64,000 bases of DNA, taken from contig CAYYEZ010000027.1 of the NCBI GenBank assembly GCA_964471225.1, positions 9,212 through 73,211 on the forward strand. Reading direction: 5' to 3'. This stretch comes from JAGVJT01 sp964471225 (lineage in GTDB: Bacteria > Pseudomonadota > Gammaproteobacteria > Legionellales > Legionellaceae). A model generated the notes under the pieces. That model ran no database searches and was not told where the DNA came from. It saw only the letters and a program-made list of their open reading frames with translations. Within the stretch, counting starts at the first letter, position 1, and each line of letters opens with the position of its first letter. A program made the position numbers and the translations under genes. Below, piece by piece: positions 16,908 to 25,829 of the stretch.

Positions 16908-17500
16908 TTAGTCATCTGAGCAGGAGAGAGACGTTGAGCGGCGACCTGTGGTTGCTCTTTTTCTGTTTCTGTCCATTGAATTTCAATTCTGCGATTGTAA
17001 GCACTAGAATGGATAAATTTATTGTCTCCAATATCATGTTCATCGCCATATCCTTCGGCAACTAAGTGTTCAGCAGGAATGCGTTTTGCCCACAAGAACG
17101 TAAGCATCGTTTCTGCTCTTGCATTAGAGAGCTTATCTTTGTGATGGTCTGTACCGATATTATCTGTAAAGGCCGCAACGTAGATTTTATCGTAATGGTA
17201 GGTTTTCAATAACGTCGGAATGTCGTTTAAGCCAGGATAGCAGATATCATTCAAATTTGAAGAATTGAACACAAAGTAATGATCCGTGGGAACAATCAGT
17301 GTGTATTGATTGCCATAGCGTACGAATTGAATGTCTTCTCGGCGCAGCTTTTGAATGAGCCTTGCTCTTAATGTAAATGGAGAAATCGCACTTGGGTCTG
17401 TTTGTATCGTATCTCTAAAATCATTAAAAGGTGGGTTAAAACAACCCGCAACGAAGAGAGAAAGGATGCTAATGCGAAAGAGCGTGTAAAGGCAGTTCAC
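16904..17500 (-). CDS. OmpA-domain lipoprotein resembling IcmN/DotK
   Basis: A 198-residue lipoprotein: signal peptide with lipobox VAGC (Cys20), a short linker starting NPPFNDF, then an OmpA-like peptidoglycan-binding domain with FTDNIGTDHH, LSNARAETML, AEGYGDEH and a C-terminal NRRIEIQW. The motif DIQFVRYGNQYTLIVPTDHYF is, from memory, strikingly like IcmN/DotK (LphA), the outer-membrane lipoprotein of the Dot/Icm secretion system of Legionella and Coxiella. The usual icm neighbours are absent; dam overlaps its end. A generic Pal-like lipoprotein is the alternative. The lipoprotein call is firm; the IcmN identity is inference. Confidence 0.75.
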   Translation of the reverse strand: MNCLYTLFRISILSLFVAGCFNPPFNDFRDTIQTDPSAISPFTLRARLIQKLRREDIQFVRYGNQYTLIVPTDHYFVFNSSNLNDICYPGLNDIPTLLKTYHYDKIYVAAFTDNIGTDHHKDKLSNARAETMLTFLWAKRIPAEHLVAEGYGDEHDIGDNKFIHSSAYNRRIEIQWTETEKEQPQVAAQRLSPAQMTK

Positions 17501-17610
17501 AGATTTTTCCAGTCAATTGATCACTCATCAATACTAGCATTGACGGTGTAAATTGCAATAGTTCGCTAAGATTGATATCCTTTTATTGGACGATATAACG
17601 AGTTCCTCTC

Positions 17611-19482
17611 ATGCAGAAACAACCTTTTTACGCATTAACACTCGCAGCCCTCGGCATTGTATATGGGGATATTGGAACAAGTCCGCTTTATGCTATGAAA
17701 GTTATTTTAAGCGGCTTGCCCATCACGCAGACGAATATTTTGGGTGTGTTGTCGCTTATTTTTTGGTCTTTGACACTCTTAATTTCTGTGAAATATTTAT
17801 TTATTTTGTTTCGCGCAGATAACGAAGGTGAAGGTGGGATATTAGCCTTGCTCGCGTTGCTTAAGCCAAAAAATCAGTACTACACAGGTTTATTTTTTGT
17901 TATTGGTATTTTGGGCGCCGGCTTGATGCTGGGTGATGGTATGTTAACACCTGCCATTTCGGTGATGAGTGCTGTTGAAGGTGTGAACGTTGTTTTCCCA
18001 AAATTAACACCGGTGATTTTACCCATTACTTGTTTTATTTTGCTCATGATTTTTTCATTTCAATCCTGGGGGAGTAGCAAGATTGGGATTATTTTTGGCC
18101 CTGTGATTTTTATCTGGTTTTTAACCATTGCCATTTTAGGAGGTGTACATATTGTAAGCAACCCGATTGTATTAGAGGCTATCAATCCTTTATATGGGTT
18201 ACAGATGCTCAGTCAACTTGGAACCAAAAGTTATTTTATTTTAGGGGGTGTTTTTTTAGTCATGACAGGAGGCGAGGCGTTGTATGCTGATCTGGGGCAT
18301 TTTGGACGAGCGCCGATTCGTTTGACTTGGTTTATGTTAGTGTTTCCCTCTCTTTTATTGAATTATTTTGGTCAAGGCGCTTATCTTTTACAAAATCCTG
18401 CTGCGATTGAAAATCCATTTTTTTGTCTTGCCACGGAAGCATTTGCATTTCCTCTTTTGATTCTTGCGACATGTGCAACGATTATTGCTTCCCAAGCCGT
18501 CATCTCTGCGACGTTTTCTTTAACAAAGCAAGCCATTTTATTGGGCTTTTATCCTCATATGGCTATTACGCAAACCTCAGGATTTCAGCGTGGACAAATT
18601 TATATCCCGCAAATGAATTTAATTTTGGCTATCGGGACTTTCTCTTTGATTTTCATTTTTAAAGATTCGAATGCTATGACGCATGCTTATGGTATTGCTG
18701 TGAATTTAGTCATGGTTCTCACCTTATTACTTGTAATTCACGTTGCGCGTTTGCAATGGCGATGGGGCTATTCAAAACTTATTGCTGTATTTAGTCCGTT
18801 TTTCATTATAGACATTTCATTTTTAGTGGCTAATTTGCTTAAAGTGAAAACAGGAGGATGGATCCCTATTGTCTTTGCAAGTTTTGCGGGATTTGTCATG
18901 TACACTTGGAGCAAAGGACGCTTATACCTTAAAGAAACATACTATATGAATAAAGAAGACCTATCTAAAGTCGTTGAGCAGTTAGATGCGTTGCCTTTAT
19001 CTAATCTGTCGCATACTACGGCTGTATTTATCACAGATATTTATGATAAAAGCGGGGGTAGTTTTTTACATTTTTTAAAATTAAGTCGAATGATTCCTGA
19101 GCATATCTTAATCGTTGATTATTCTGTCGCGAATGTGCCACATGTTTCATCGTTAGATCGTTTTGAGATTCATTGCTTAAGAAAAAATATTTGCGAATTA
19201 ACTTTGCATTACGGCTTTATGGATATCGTTTCTATTCCTCAGGCATTGTACGTTGCGAGCGATAGAGGGTTGCTCCCGTTTACTGTTGATATCGATGCAG
19301 CAACTTACTTTCTCGAGATTCCTAACGTGATGCCTTCTCGCGAGCGGAAAGCATTGCGTTTTCTATGGCAGGATAAATTATTCGCATTTCTTGTTAGAAA
19401 TTATTCAGCTAATCTTAATATTGAGTTTTATCAGTTGCCTTATAATCGTACGGTTGCGATGGGGACGTATTACTTAATTTAA
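17611..19482 (+). CDS. kup: Low-affinity potassium uptake protein Kup
   Basis: Proton-coupled K+ importer of the inner membrane (KUP/HAK family). The N-terminal ALGIVYGDIGTSPLYA and the EGEGGILALLAL stretch are family signatures; around twelve membrane segments are followed by a cytoplasmic C-terminal domain from about residue 440. 623 residues is normal. It is divergent from the IcmN-like gene with 110 bases between, and converges on the DUF1460 gene with seven bases between. Confidence 0.95.
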   Translation: MQKQPFYALTLAALGIVYGDIGTSPLYAMKVILSGLPITQTNILGVLSLIFWSLTLLISVKYLFILFRADNEGEGGILALLALLKPKNQYYTGLFFVIGILGAGLMLGDGMLTPAISVMSAVEGVNVVFPKLTPVILPITCFILLMIFSFQSWGSSKIGIIFGPVIFIWFLTIAILGGVHIVSNPIVLEAINPLYGLQMLSQLGTKSYFILGGVFLVMTGGEALYADLGHFGRAPIRLTWFMLVFPSLLLNYFGQGAYLLQNPAAIENPFFCLATEAFAFPLLILATCATIIASQAVISATFSLTKQAILLGFYPHMAITQTSGFQRGQIYIPQMNLILAIGTFSLIFIFKDSNAMTHAYGIAVNLVMVLTLLLVIHVARLQWRWGYSKLIAVFSPFFIIDISFLVANLLKVKTGGWIPIVFASFAGFVMYTWSKGRLYLKETYYMNKEDLSKVVEQLDALPLSNLSHTTAVFITDIYDKSGGSFLHFLKLSRMIPEHILIVDYSVANVPHVSSLDRFEIHCLRKNICELTLHYGFMDIVSIPQALYVASDRGLLPFTVDIDAATYFLEIPNVMPSRERKALRFLWQDKLFAFLVRNYSANLNIEFYQLPYNRTVAMGTYYLI

Positions 19483-19489
19483 GAGGTGC

Positions 19490-20521
19490 TTAGCAATGGG
19501 AGCGGGGTGTTTTTCCTTTAACCACTTGGATATTGATGCCACCGATAGTAGGGTTGTTTGCTGCCTGACTTAAGTAATCGAGTAGCGGGATGTCAATCAC
19601 TTTGTGAGCGCTGGATGATGCCTGTCGAAAGTATAAAGTATCACCTTTCCAGAAGGCGAAACCGATGTGCGAGATATCCAAATTTGTACCAATGATGGCT
19701 TTCAAAGGCCAGTTAGGACGTACAATTTCAATGATTGCACCCGAAGGAATTTGGCTTGAAATAGCAGGGTTGAGTTGTCCTTGCTGGGTGATTAATTGAT
19801 TCAGTGGAATATAGGGGACGACAGTATTTTCTGATTGAAAGTGCTGTCCTTCTGCATGCAGTGCTGCAAGACGCATAGCTTTTTGCTCAGTGGTGAGTGT
19901 TGGGATACGGATGCGTGCGAGGGGTAATTTTTTATACCAAGACGCTTTGTCGATTTCGGTTGAGGCATATTGAGCAATAATATGTTTTTTTTCATCTCGA
20001 ATCGTAGGAGTAATGTCCTGCAAATAGCCATTTATTTGGTTATTTTTATTCCAATCAAGCGAAGTAAAATGATTACGAGTGACGAATGAGACGATGCCAT
20101 CACGATAGCGAATTTTATCTAGGCATTGTTTAAAATGGGCCGTATTATCTGCGAATGTTAATGCGAGTATTGTATCTACGTAAGTCTGGCAATCAAAAGC
20201 ATCGAGACGAATGCGTGGCATTTCATCATATTTACTCGGGCGACCCTCACCAAGTGGGAATAAAACATAAGGGTAATTTAGATAATATTCGCTGAAATAA
20301 TAAAGTCGGTCGGCAGTCGTGCTACTTTTTTGTTGTATATGCTCATAGAGCTTGTCGATTTTTTTATCGATAGACTGTTGAGGTAAGAAAGCTATTTTTT
20401 CGTCAGTATTTTGGTAGTGCTGCAGAATTGATTTATCAAGGCGAGCGAGAGCTTGAGGCTGCTCGGCGAACCCCTGATGAACGTACGTTGCAAGTAGTAT
20501 GAAGGATAGATAACGCATCAT
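19490..20521 (-). CDS. DUF1460 exported cysteine amidase-like protein
   Basis: A 343-residue protein with a short signal peptide (RYLSFILLATYVHQGFA). DUF1460 proteins have an NlpC/P60-like papain fold and are thought to act on peptidoglycan peptides. The predicted nucleophile is the Cys in FDCQTYVDT (about residue 113) and the His is in ISHIGFAF near residue 285. It likely acts in the periplasm on cell-wall fragments; the substrate is unproven. Single gene, converging with kup. Confidence 0.8.
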   Translation of the reverse strand: MMRYLSFILLATYVHQGFAEQPQALARLDKSILQHYQNTDEKIAFLPQQSIDKKIDKLYEHIQQKSSTTADRLYYFSEYYLNYPYVLFPLGEGRPSKYDEMPRIRLDAFDCQTYVDTILALTFADNTAHFKQCLDKIRYRDGIVSFVTRNHFTSLDWNKNNQINGYLQDITPTIRDEKKHIIAQYASTEIDKASWYKKLPLARIRIPTLTTEQKAMRLAALHAEGQHFQSENTVVPYIPLNQLITQQGQLNPAISSQIPSGAIIEIVRPNWPLKAIIGTNLDISHIGFAFWKGDTLYFRQASSSAHKVIDIPLLDYLSQAANNPTIGGINIQVVKGKTPRSHC

Positions 20522-20608
20522 AGGGGGTAGCTTACCGATTAATTTCTATGAAGTCCAAGATTTTTTATGTATATTATTGGTGGCGTATTTCACGAAGAAG
20601 AGGCAGCG

Positions 20609-21214
20609 ATGCTTAATGTAATTTGGTTGTCGATGATGTTTTTGGCAGTCATTGTAGGTGCTTGTTTGGGGCGACTTGACCAGGTCGTGCAGGCAGTGAC
20701 AGATTCTGCAAAACATGGATTTGAAGTTGCATTAGGTCTTGCAGGTATGATGTCGCTCTGGTTGGGTATCATGAATATTGCTACAGAGTCGGGTTTAGTG
20801 CACGGCTTGTCTCGAGCGATGCGTCCTATTATGCGCCGATTGTTTCCCGACGTACCAGAAGATCACCCTGCGATGGGTGCGATGATGATGAATATTGCGG
20901 CGAATATGCTGGGTTTAGCAAATGCTGCAACGCCTTTTGGATTACAAGCGATGCGAGAGCTGCAGAAGTTAAATACACACGTGCATACCGCAACGAATGC
21001 AATGTGTACTTTTTTAGCGATCAATACGTCGAGTGTACAATTGATTCCTGCAACAGCGATAGCCTTTTTGGCTTCAGGAGGCAGTAAGCATCCGACAAGT
21101 GTGATCGTGAGCGCGTTGATTGCAACTTCTGTTTCGACGATAGTCGCTTTAATCGCTGTAAAAAAACTTGCAAAATTACCTTTTTATCAAATTAAAGATG
21201 AGGAGCAGTCATGA
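20609..21214 (+). CDS. SpmA-like nucleoside-recognition (Gate) domain membrane protein
   Basis: 201 residues with several membrane segments and the conserved MMMNIAANMLGLANAATPFGLQAM stretch, which matches the nucleoside recognition/Gate domain of Bacillus SpmA. The transported substrate is not known. The ATG at 20609 has AGAGG six bases upstream; the in-frame ATG at 20567 does not. The partner gene overlaps its stop by four bases. Confidence 0.8.
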   Translation: MLNVIWLSMMFLAVIVGACLGRLDQVVQAVTDSAKHGFEVALGLAGMMSLWLGIMNIATESGLVHGLSRAMRPIMRRLFPDVPEDHPAMGAMMMNIAANMLGLANAATPFGLQAMRELQKLNTHVHTATNAMCTFLAINTSSVQLIPATAIAFLASGGSKHPTSVIVSALIATSVSTIVALIAVKKLAKLPFYQIKDEEQS

Positions 21215-21744
21215 ATAGCTTGCTCTCTTTTTTTTCTAACGGATTGTTTTTGGCTTTTATCGTGGGTATCCCATTATTTGGTGTGATTAAAAAACTAGAT
21301 ACCTTCGATGCTTTTATTACTGGCGCAAAGCAGGGATTTGAGATTAGTGTCGGTTTGATTCCTTATTTAATTGCGATGTTAGTTGCCATTGGTATGCTCA
21401 GAGCCTCTGGATTTTTTGAGCTGATGAATCACTATTTGGCGCCATTTTTATCTTCGATTGGTATGCCGCCCGAGTTATTACCGTTGGCATTAATTAGGCC
21501 TTTCTCGGGAAGTGCATCTACTGGTGTGATGGCTGAGTTGATTCATACTTATGGTGGAGATTCTTTGATTGCAAAAACGGCAGCAACGATGATGGGGAGT
21601 ACTGAGACCACATTTTATGTTATTGCTGTGTATTTTGGCACAATCAGTATACGTAAAACGCGTCATGCAATTCCTGCGGGTCTTTTAGCTGATGCGGCAG
21701 GGATTCTTGCGTCTGTTATTGTTTGTCGATACATGTTCGCTTGA
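21211..21744 (+). CDS. SpmB-like nucleoside-recognition (Gate) domain membrane protein
   Basis: 177 residues, hydrophobic, with the second Gate half: PLALIRPFSGSASTGVMAEL and MMGSTETTFYVIAVYFG are SpmB hallmarks. SpmA and SpmB nearly always occur side by side and presumably form one complex in the inner membrane. The start overlaps the previous stop (ATGA). In sporulating Firmicutes the pair affects spore-core dehydration; the role in Gram-negative bacteria is unclear. Confidence 0.8.
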   Translation: MNSLLSFFSNGLFLAFIVGIPLFGVIKKLDTFDAFITGAKQGFEISVGLIPYLIAMLVAIGMLRASGFFELMNHYLAPFLSSIGMPPELLPLALIRPFSGSASTGVMAELIHTYGGDSLIAKTAATMMGSTETTFYVIAVYFGTISIRKTRHAIPAGLLADAAGILASVIVCRYMFA

Positions 21745-21797
21745 TCAGCTCTTGTTCGGTCTCTTTTGAGATAACTTGGTTTACCGAATGATCGAAA

Positions 21798-24700
21798 TCA
21801 ATTGAGGATAGCATCTGTTTTTTCGAAGTCAGTCTTATGCTCAATCCAAGTCTCGCTCGCCAGATAATATAATCCACAGCGGATTGGCAAGGTATAGATT
21901 TGGCTTAAATACTTGGCATAGGCTTCGATTTGTTGCTGGTGTTTGGCCGAGGGTTGACCTGTTTTAAAGTCAATAATCCAACGTACGCCGTTTTCTTCAA
22001 ATGTTCTATCAATCACACGTGTATGTAAGACGTCATGCTCTTTGACTAAAATCGCATATTCGTTGTGTTCATGCAGATGTTGTTGAATGATCCATTGTCC
22101 TTTTGGGGTATGAAACAAGGGATAAAGGTAAGTACGAATATTTTTAAGTAGCGGTTCTGTGTTCATTAGGCCTTGTTGTTTCAGCGAGAGATGCGCTAAA
22201 TTCCAAGGGATTTCACTGAAATCTTTTGGATGATAAGTACAAATCCATTGCAGCAACGTATGTGTTGCGATTCCTAATAGGCGCGCGTCATCTTTTTCAA
22301 TAGACCAATGAGCATCTTGTGGTCGATTTGATGGCATGACGACAGGATGATGATAAAACTGGCTGGACAAACGCTCTATATTGACGCTCTGAAGCGCTAT
22401 TGAATGCTCGACTGTTGTGGATTCAATAGTCTCAAAATGTATATCTTTAAGCAAAGACTTGAAGGTGTTTGCTGTGATGGTATGCTGAAAATCACTAAGA
22501 TAAAGTCTCTTTTTAGCACGAGTAACCGCAACATAGAGTAAGCGTTGTTGCTCATAGCTTTCTTTTTCTTTGTCTAGTTTACTTAAGTAGTCGTATAGTG
22601 GAGACGCTTCCTCATGTGTTGCTTTAAGCGGTGAAACCAAAATAAAATCATCTGCTTCAGAGGGCAAGGTGAGCCAACGTAATAAAGGTTGATGTGTTTG
22701 TGATGTTTTAGCACTTAAGCCAGGTAGTATCACGCTGTCGAACTCTAGACCTTTGGCTTTATGAATAGTCATAATTTGAAGACGTGCGGCTTCCATTTTT
22801 TTTGAATAAAGACCATTGAATGCTTTTTTAAAAGCGGCGATATCGAGTGTGCCGTCTTTTTCATATTGCTCAATAAGACGTAAATATTCGTGCAGGTCGA
22901 GTTGCTCTCGATCCGTTAAGACGCTGCATAGATGCAGTGCTTCTAATGTATTCAAGATCCATTGAGCAAGAGGTTGTTGTTGTCGATGTAGAATCGCATA
23001 CTGCATTCTGTCATAGCAAAATTGCGCACGTATTTTACCCTCTTCAGAAAGCGTTTGATATGTTTCTTGACGCGATAATGCTTCAAAGAAAGAACCTTGG
23101 TGCTGAGATAGGGTTAGAATGTCATTCAGCGTTAGCCCACACCAGGGGCTACGCAAAAATGCCGCCCACGCAAGATCGACGCCTGGTGTTAATAGACATT
23201 GCGTGATAATCCAAGCATCTTGAACATGGGGAAGGGCTGAAAGCCAGTCAATATCAACGCCCTGATAGGCAATATTTGCTTCTCGAAGTGAGCGAATAAT
23301 CTGGGCAAGTTGATGACGAGAGCGTACAAGGATTGCGATGGTTTGATTTGGATATTGTGATAGCTCTTGTTGAATGGTCGCTAATAAGTGTTTTGCCTCT
23401 TCATCCTTTGTTGCATATTGGCGTGCTTGAATAAATGCTGCTTGATGGGGGGCGTGAATCGCTTCTGCAGAATGAAATTGAATGGCTCCTGACTCTAAAT
23501 CATTATCGAGGGGAAAAATATTTTTAAAATACTGATTAATCCAACTTACAAGTGTTGAATTTGAGCGAAAATTACAAGCTAGTTGCAGAAACTTTAATCT
23601 AACAGGACCAATGCCGTGATATTTTGCTCGTAAAAATAAACCGACCTCAGCACTTCTAAAGCGGTAAATAGATTGCATCGGGTCGCCAACGATGAACACT
23701 GTTTTTCCCTCTTGAAAGCCTTCAACAAGTTGGCTCAGCAGCTCAAACTGTTGGATTGAGGTGTCTTGAAACTCATCTATCAGCAAGTGATGAATCATAT
23801 TGTCCATATATAAGGCGAGATCGGTAGGGGCGTCATTCACTGTGAGTGCTTGATGTGCCGCAGTTGCGACAGCGGTGAAGTCAGTACAGTGATGCTCTTG
23901 CCAAACCAGCGTTAAATGCGCCGTTAGGAGAGGAAGTAATCTGAATAAAGCTTGTAGGGTGTGCCATGACGACTCAGGATAAACTGGCTTAGGTAATTGA
24001 CGTACACGAATTAGTGCCTCTAAACAGGCGGGATAAGTTGATAATGATTCTAATAAGGCTTTGCTTTCTTCTTTCAAGCGATTATAAGTCTCTTTATCGC
24101 AGGCATCTCGTCGTAATCCCACGTGGTGATCGAATGCTTTCCGCCAATTAAGCTGAGACGTTAATAAGAGTGATGCTAAACCTTGAAGTAGCTCTGGATT
24201 TAGCGCGGCCCAGTCTTCCCATGTTTTTAGAATAAAGCGTGGTGAGGTGGGGTTGTTTTCAATAGTTGAAACTTCTTTAGCGAGTTTTATTAAAGAAGAG
24301 ATGAGTTCAACAGGGACGGTGGCTTTGAATCGATTGATTTCATGAGTCTCCATGAACATCAACGCTTTTTCAAAATCCTGTTGATCTTGCTGTTGTGCTG
24401 TAAAAAGCTTTCGTAACCATTGCTCTCTTGTTTGCAGTTGCTCGCTTAAAATCTGAATAACTTTATCTTGGCGATTATCAAAATGAGTGAGCAAAGTGAT
24501 GAGCGCGCTTTGATAGTCGGGATCGGTCAGTGCATGTTTAAAGCATGCTGTTGCTGCCTGATGGTAAAAAGGGCTCGGTTGATCTGTGAGTGTGGCGTAT
24601 GGGATATTTCGTTCAAAAAGAGGCATTGCGTGAGTGAGTCTTTGACAAAGTGCATCAATCGTGGTGATACGCAAACGATGAGGAAGATTAAGCAGTTGCC

Positions 24701-25007
24701 ATTGTTTGAGTCTATCTTGCCTGAGTGCTGCAGTAGCGTATTGCATTGTTTTTTCTTGATGAGGCGTTTCTGGTCGGATTCCTTGTTGTGCTCGCATAAG
24801 TGCTGAAAATACACGTTCGCGCATTTCACTGGCGGCTTTTCTGGTGAAGGTGAGCGCTACAATTTGTTCTGGCTCTTCGACACGGCTGAGTAAGCGCAAA
24901 AATCGTTGTGTGAGAACTTCTGTTTTTCCAGATCCCGCCGGTGCTTGCAGTATACAAGAAATGCTAGGGTCTGTTGCTTCGACACGTGCTTGCTCATCGA
25001 TAAGCAT
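21798..25007 (-). CDS. AddA-like UvrD/RecB-family helicase-nuclease
   Basis: 1069 residues with superfamily 1 helicase motifs in order: Walker A QAPAGSGKTE near residue 25, TFTRKAASEMRER, Walker B LLIDEFQDTS, GDPMQSIYRFR, TIHKAKGLEFD and VAVTRAKKRLYL. A C-terminal RecB-type nuclease domain has IIDFKTGQ with the catalytic Asp/Lys followed by QIEAYAKYL. This is the double-strand-break resection subunit AddA (or an exonuclease V beta-like protein). AddA normally works with AddB, whose gene is usually adjacent; none is here. AAGGA precedes the ATG; the TSUP gene ends 15 bases upstream. Confidence 0.88.
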   Translation of the reverse strand: MLIDEQARVEATDPSISCILQAPAGSGKTEVLTQRFLRLLSRVEEPEQIVALTFTRKAASEMRERVFSALMRAQQGIRPETPHQEKTMQYATAALRQDRLKQWQLLNLPHRLRITTIDALCQRLTHAMPLFERNIPYATLTDQPSPFYHQAATACFKHALTDPDYQSALITLLTHFDNRQDKVIQILSEQLQTREQWLRKLFTAQQQDQQDFEKALMFMETHEINRFKATVPVELISSLIKLAKEVSTIENNPTSPRFILKTWEDWAALNPELLQGLASLLLTSQLNWRKAFDHHVGLRRDACDKETYNRLKEESKALLESLSTYPACLEALIRVRQLPKPVYPESSWHTLQALFRLLPLLTAHLTLVWQEHHCTDFTAVATAAHQALTVNDAPTDLALYMDNMIHHLLIDEFQDTSIQQFELLSQLVEGFQEGKTVFIVGDPMQSIYRFRSAEVGLFLRAKYHGIGPVRLKFLQLACNFRSNSTLVSWINQYFKNIFPLDNDLESGAIQFHSAEAIHAPHQAAFIQARQYATKDEEAKHLLATIQQELSQYPNQTIAILVRSRHQLAQIIRSLREANIAYQGVDIDWLSALPHVQDAWIITQCLLTPGVDLAWAAFLRSPWCGLTLNDILTLSQHQGSFFEALSRQETYQTLSEEGKIRAQFCYDRMQYAILHRQQQPLAQWILNTLEALHLCSVLTDREQLDLHEYLRLIEQYEKDGTLDIAAFKKAFNGLYSKKMEAARLQIMTIHKAKGLEFDSVILPGLSAKTSQTHQPLLRWLTLPSEADDFILVSPLKATHEEASPLYDYLSKLDKEKESYEQQRLLYVAVTRAKKRLYLSDFQHTITANTFKSLLKDIHFETIESTTVEHSIALQSVNIERLSSQFYHHPVVMPSNRPQDAHWSIEKDDARLLGIATHTLLQWICTYHPKDFSEIPWNLAHLSLKQQGLMNTEPLLKNIRTYLYPLFHTPKGQWIIQQHLHEHNEYAILVKEHDVLHTRVIDRTFEENGVRWIIDFKTGQPSAKHQQQIEAYAKYLSQIYTLPIRCGLYYLASETWIEHKTDFEKTDAILN

Positions 25008-25022
25008 AATTTTTTTCCTTTA

Positions 25023-25826
25023 CTACAGATGAAATGCTACAAAGAGAGCAATACACATTAAGAACCCCACATAAAGCAAGTTCAGTGTTTGGTTGTGTAT
25101 TTTATTTCCGACTTGTGCGCCAATTTTAGCAGAAAAAAGGCAAAAAGGCGTCAAAATCATAGCAGCAAGTAGATTGACATAGCCAAAAGAGTAAGGAGCC
25201 AGGCCTGTATCGTTCCAGCCTGCAATAATCATAGAAAGACTCCCTAATGCACCAATAAATACCCCTGTGACGGAAGAAATGGCGATTGCCTTTTTGATGG
25301 GATATCGGTACCAAGTAAAATAAGGCGTAGTCATTGTACCACCTCCGATACCGAGCAATACTGAAAAAATGCCAACTAAAAAGCCTGCGGTGTAACAAGA
25401 GCGTGTTGAAATGTTGGGTATCGCTTGCTGGTCTGCCATGCGCTTTTTGGTGAGGAGCATGTAAGAGGCACAGCATAATAAGTAGATAATAAAAATAATT
25501 TGAAGTAAAAAAGAGGACAGTCGATGAAAATTGAAACTTGCTAGCACCAGTCCAAAAAAAACTGGAGGAATCCATTTTTTGAGTATGGGGACATTGATAT
25601 GTTTTAGTTTATATTGCTCAATTGATGCGGCGAGTGTGCTAGGAATAATAATAGCGAGAGAGGTCGCTACCGCTTGATGCATCACTTGGGGTGGGGTGGT
25701 TCCTAATTTGGGCAATAAGTAGAGGAAGAGCGGGATGAGAAAGCTCCCTCCACCCACACCAAACAAGCCTGCTGTAAATCCAGAGAAAAGACCGCCGATA
25801 ATAAAACATGCAATGAGTGTGAGCAT
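25023..25826 (-). CDS. TauE/SafE (TSUP) family permease, first copy
   Basis: 267 residues, about eight membrane segments. The two repeats each start with a glycine-rich motif: GLFGVGGGSFLIP near residue 20 and LLGIGGGTMTTP near residue 160, diagnostic of the TSUP family that moves sulfite, sulfonates or related organic anions. Located three bases after fadD and 15 before addA, so the three are probably one transcript. The cargo is unknown. Confidence 0.85.
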   Translation of the reverse strand: MLTLIACFIIGGLFSGFTAGLFGVGGGSFLIPLFLYLLPKLGTTPPQVMHQAVATSLAIIIPSTLAASIEQYKLKHINVPILKKWIPPVFFGLVLASFNFHRLSSFLLQIIFIIYLLCCASYMLLTKKRMADQQAIPNISTRSCYTAGFLVGIFSVLLGIGGGTMTTPYFTWYRYPIKKAIAISSVTGVFIGALGSLSMIIAGWNDTGLAPYSFGYVNLLAAMILTPFCLFSAKIGAQVGNKIHNQTLNLLYVGFLMCIALFVAFHL

Positions 25827-25829
25827 GAT

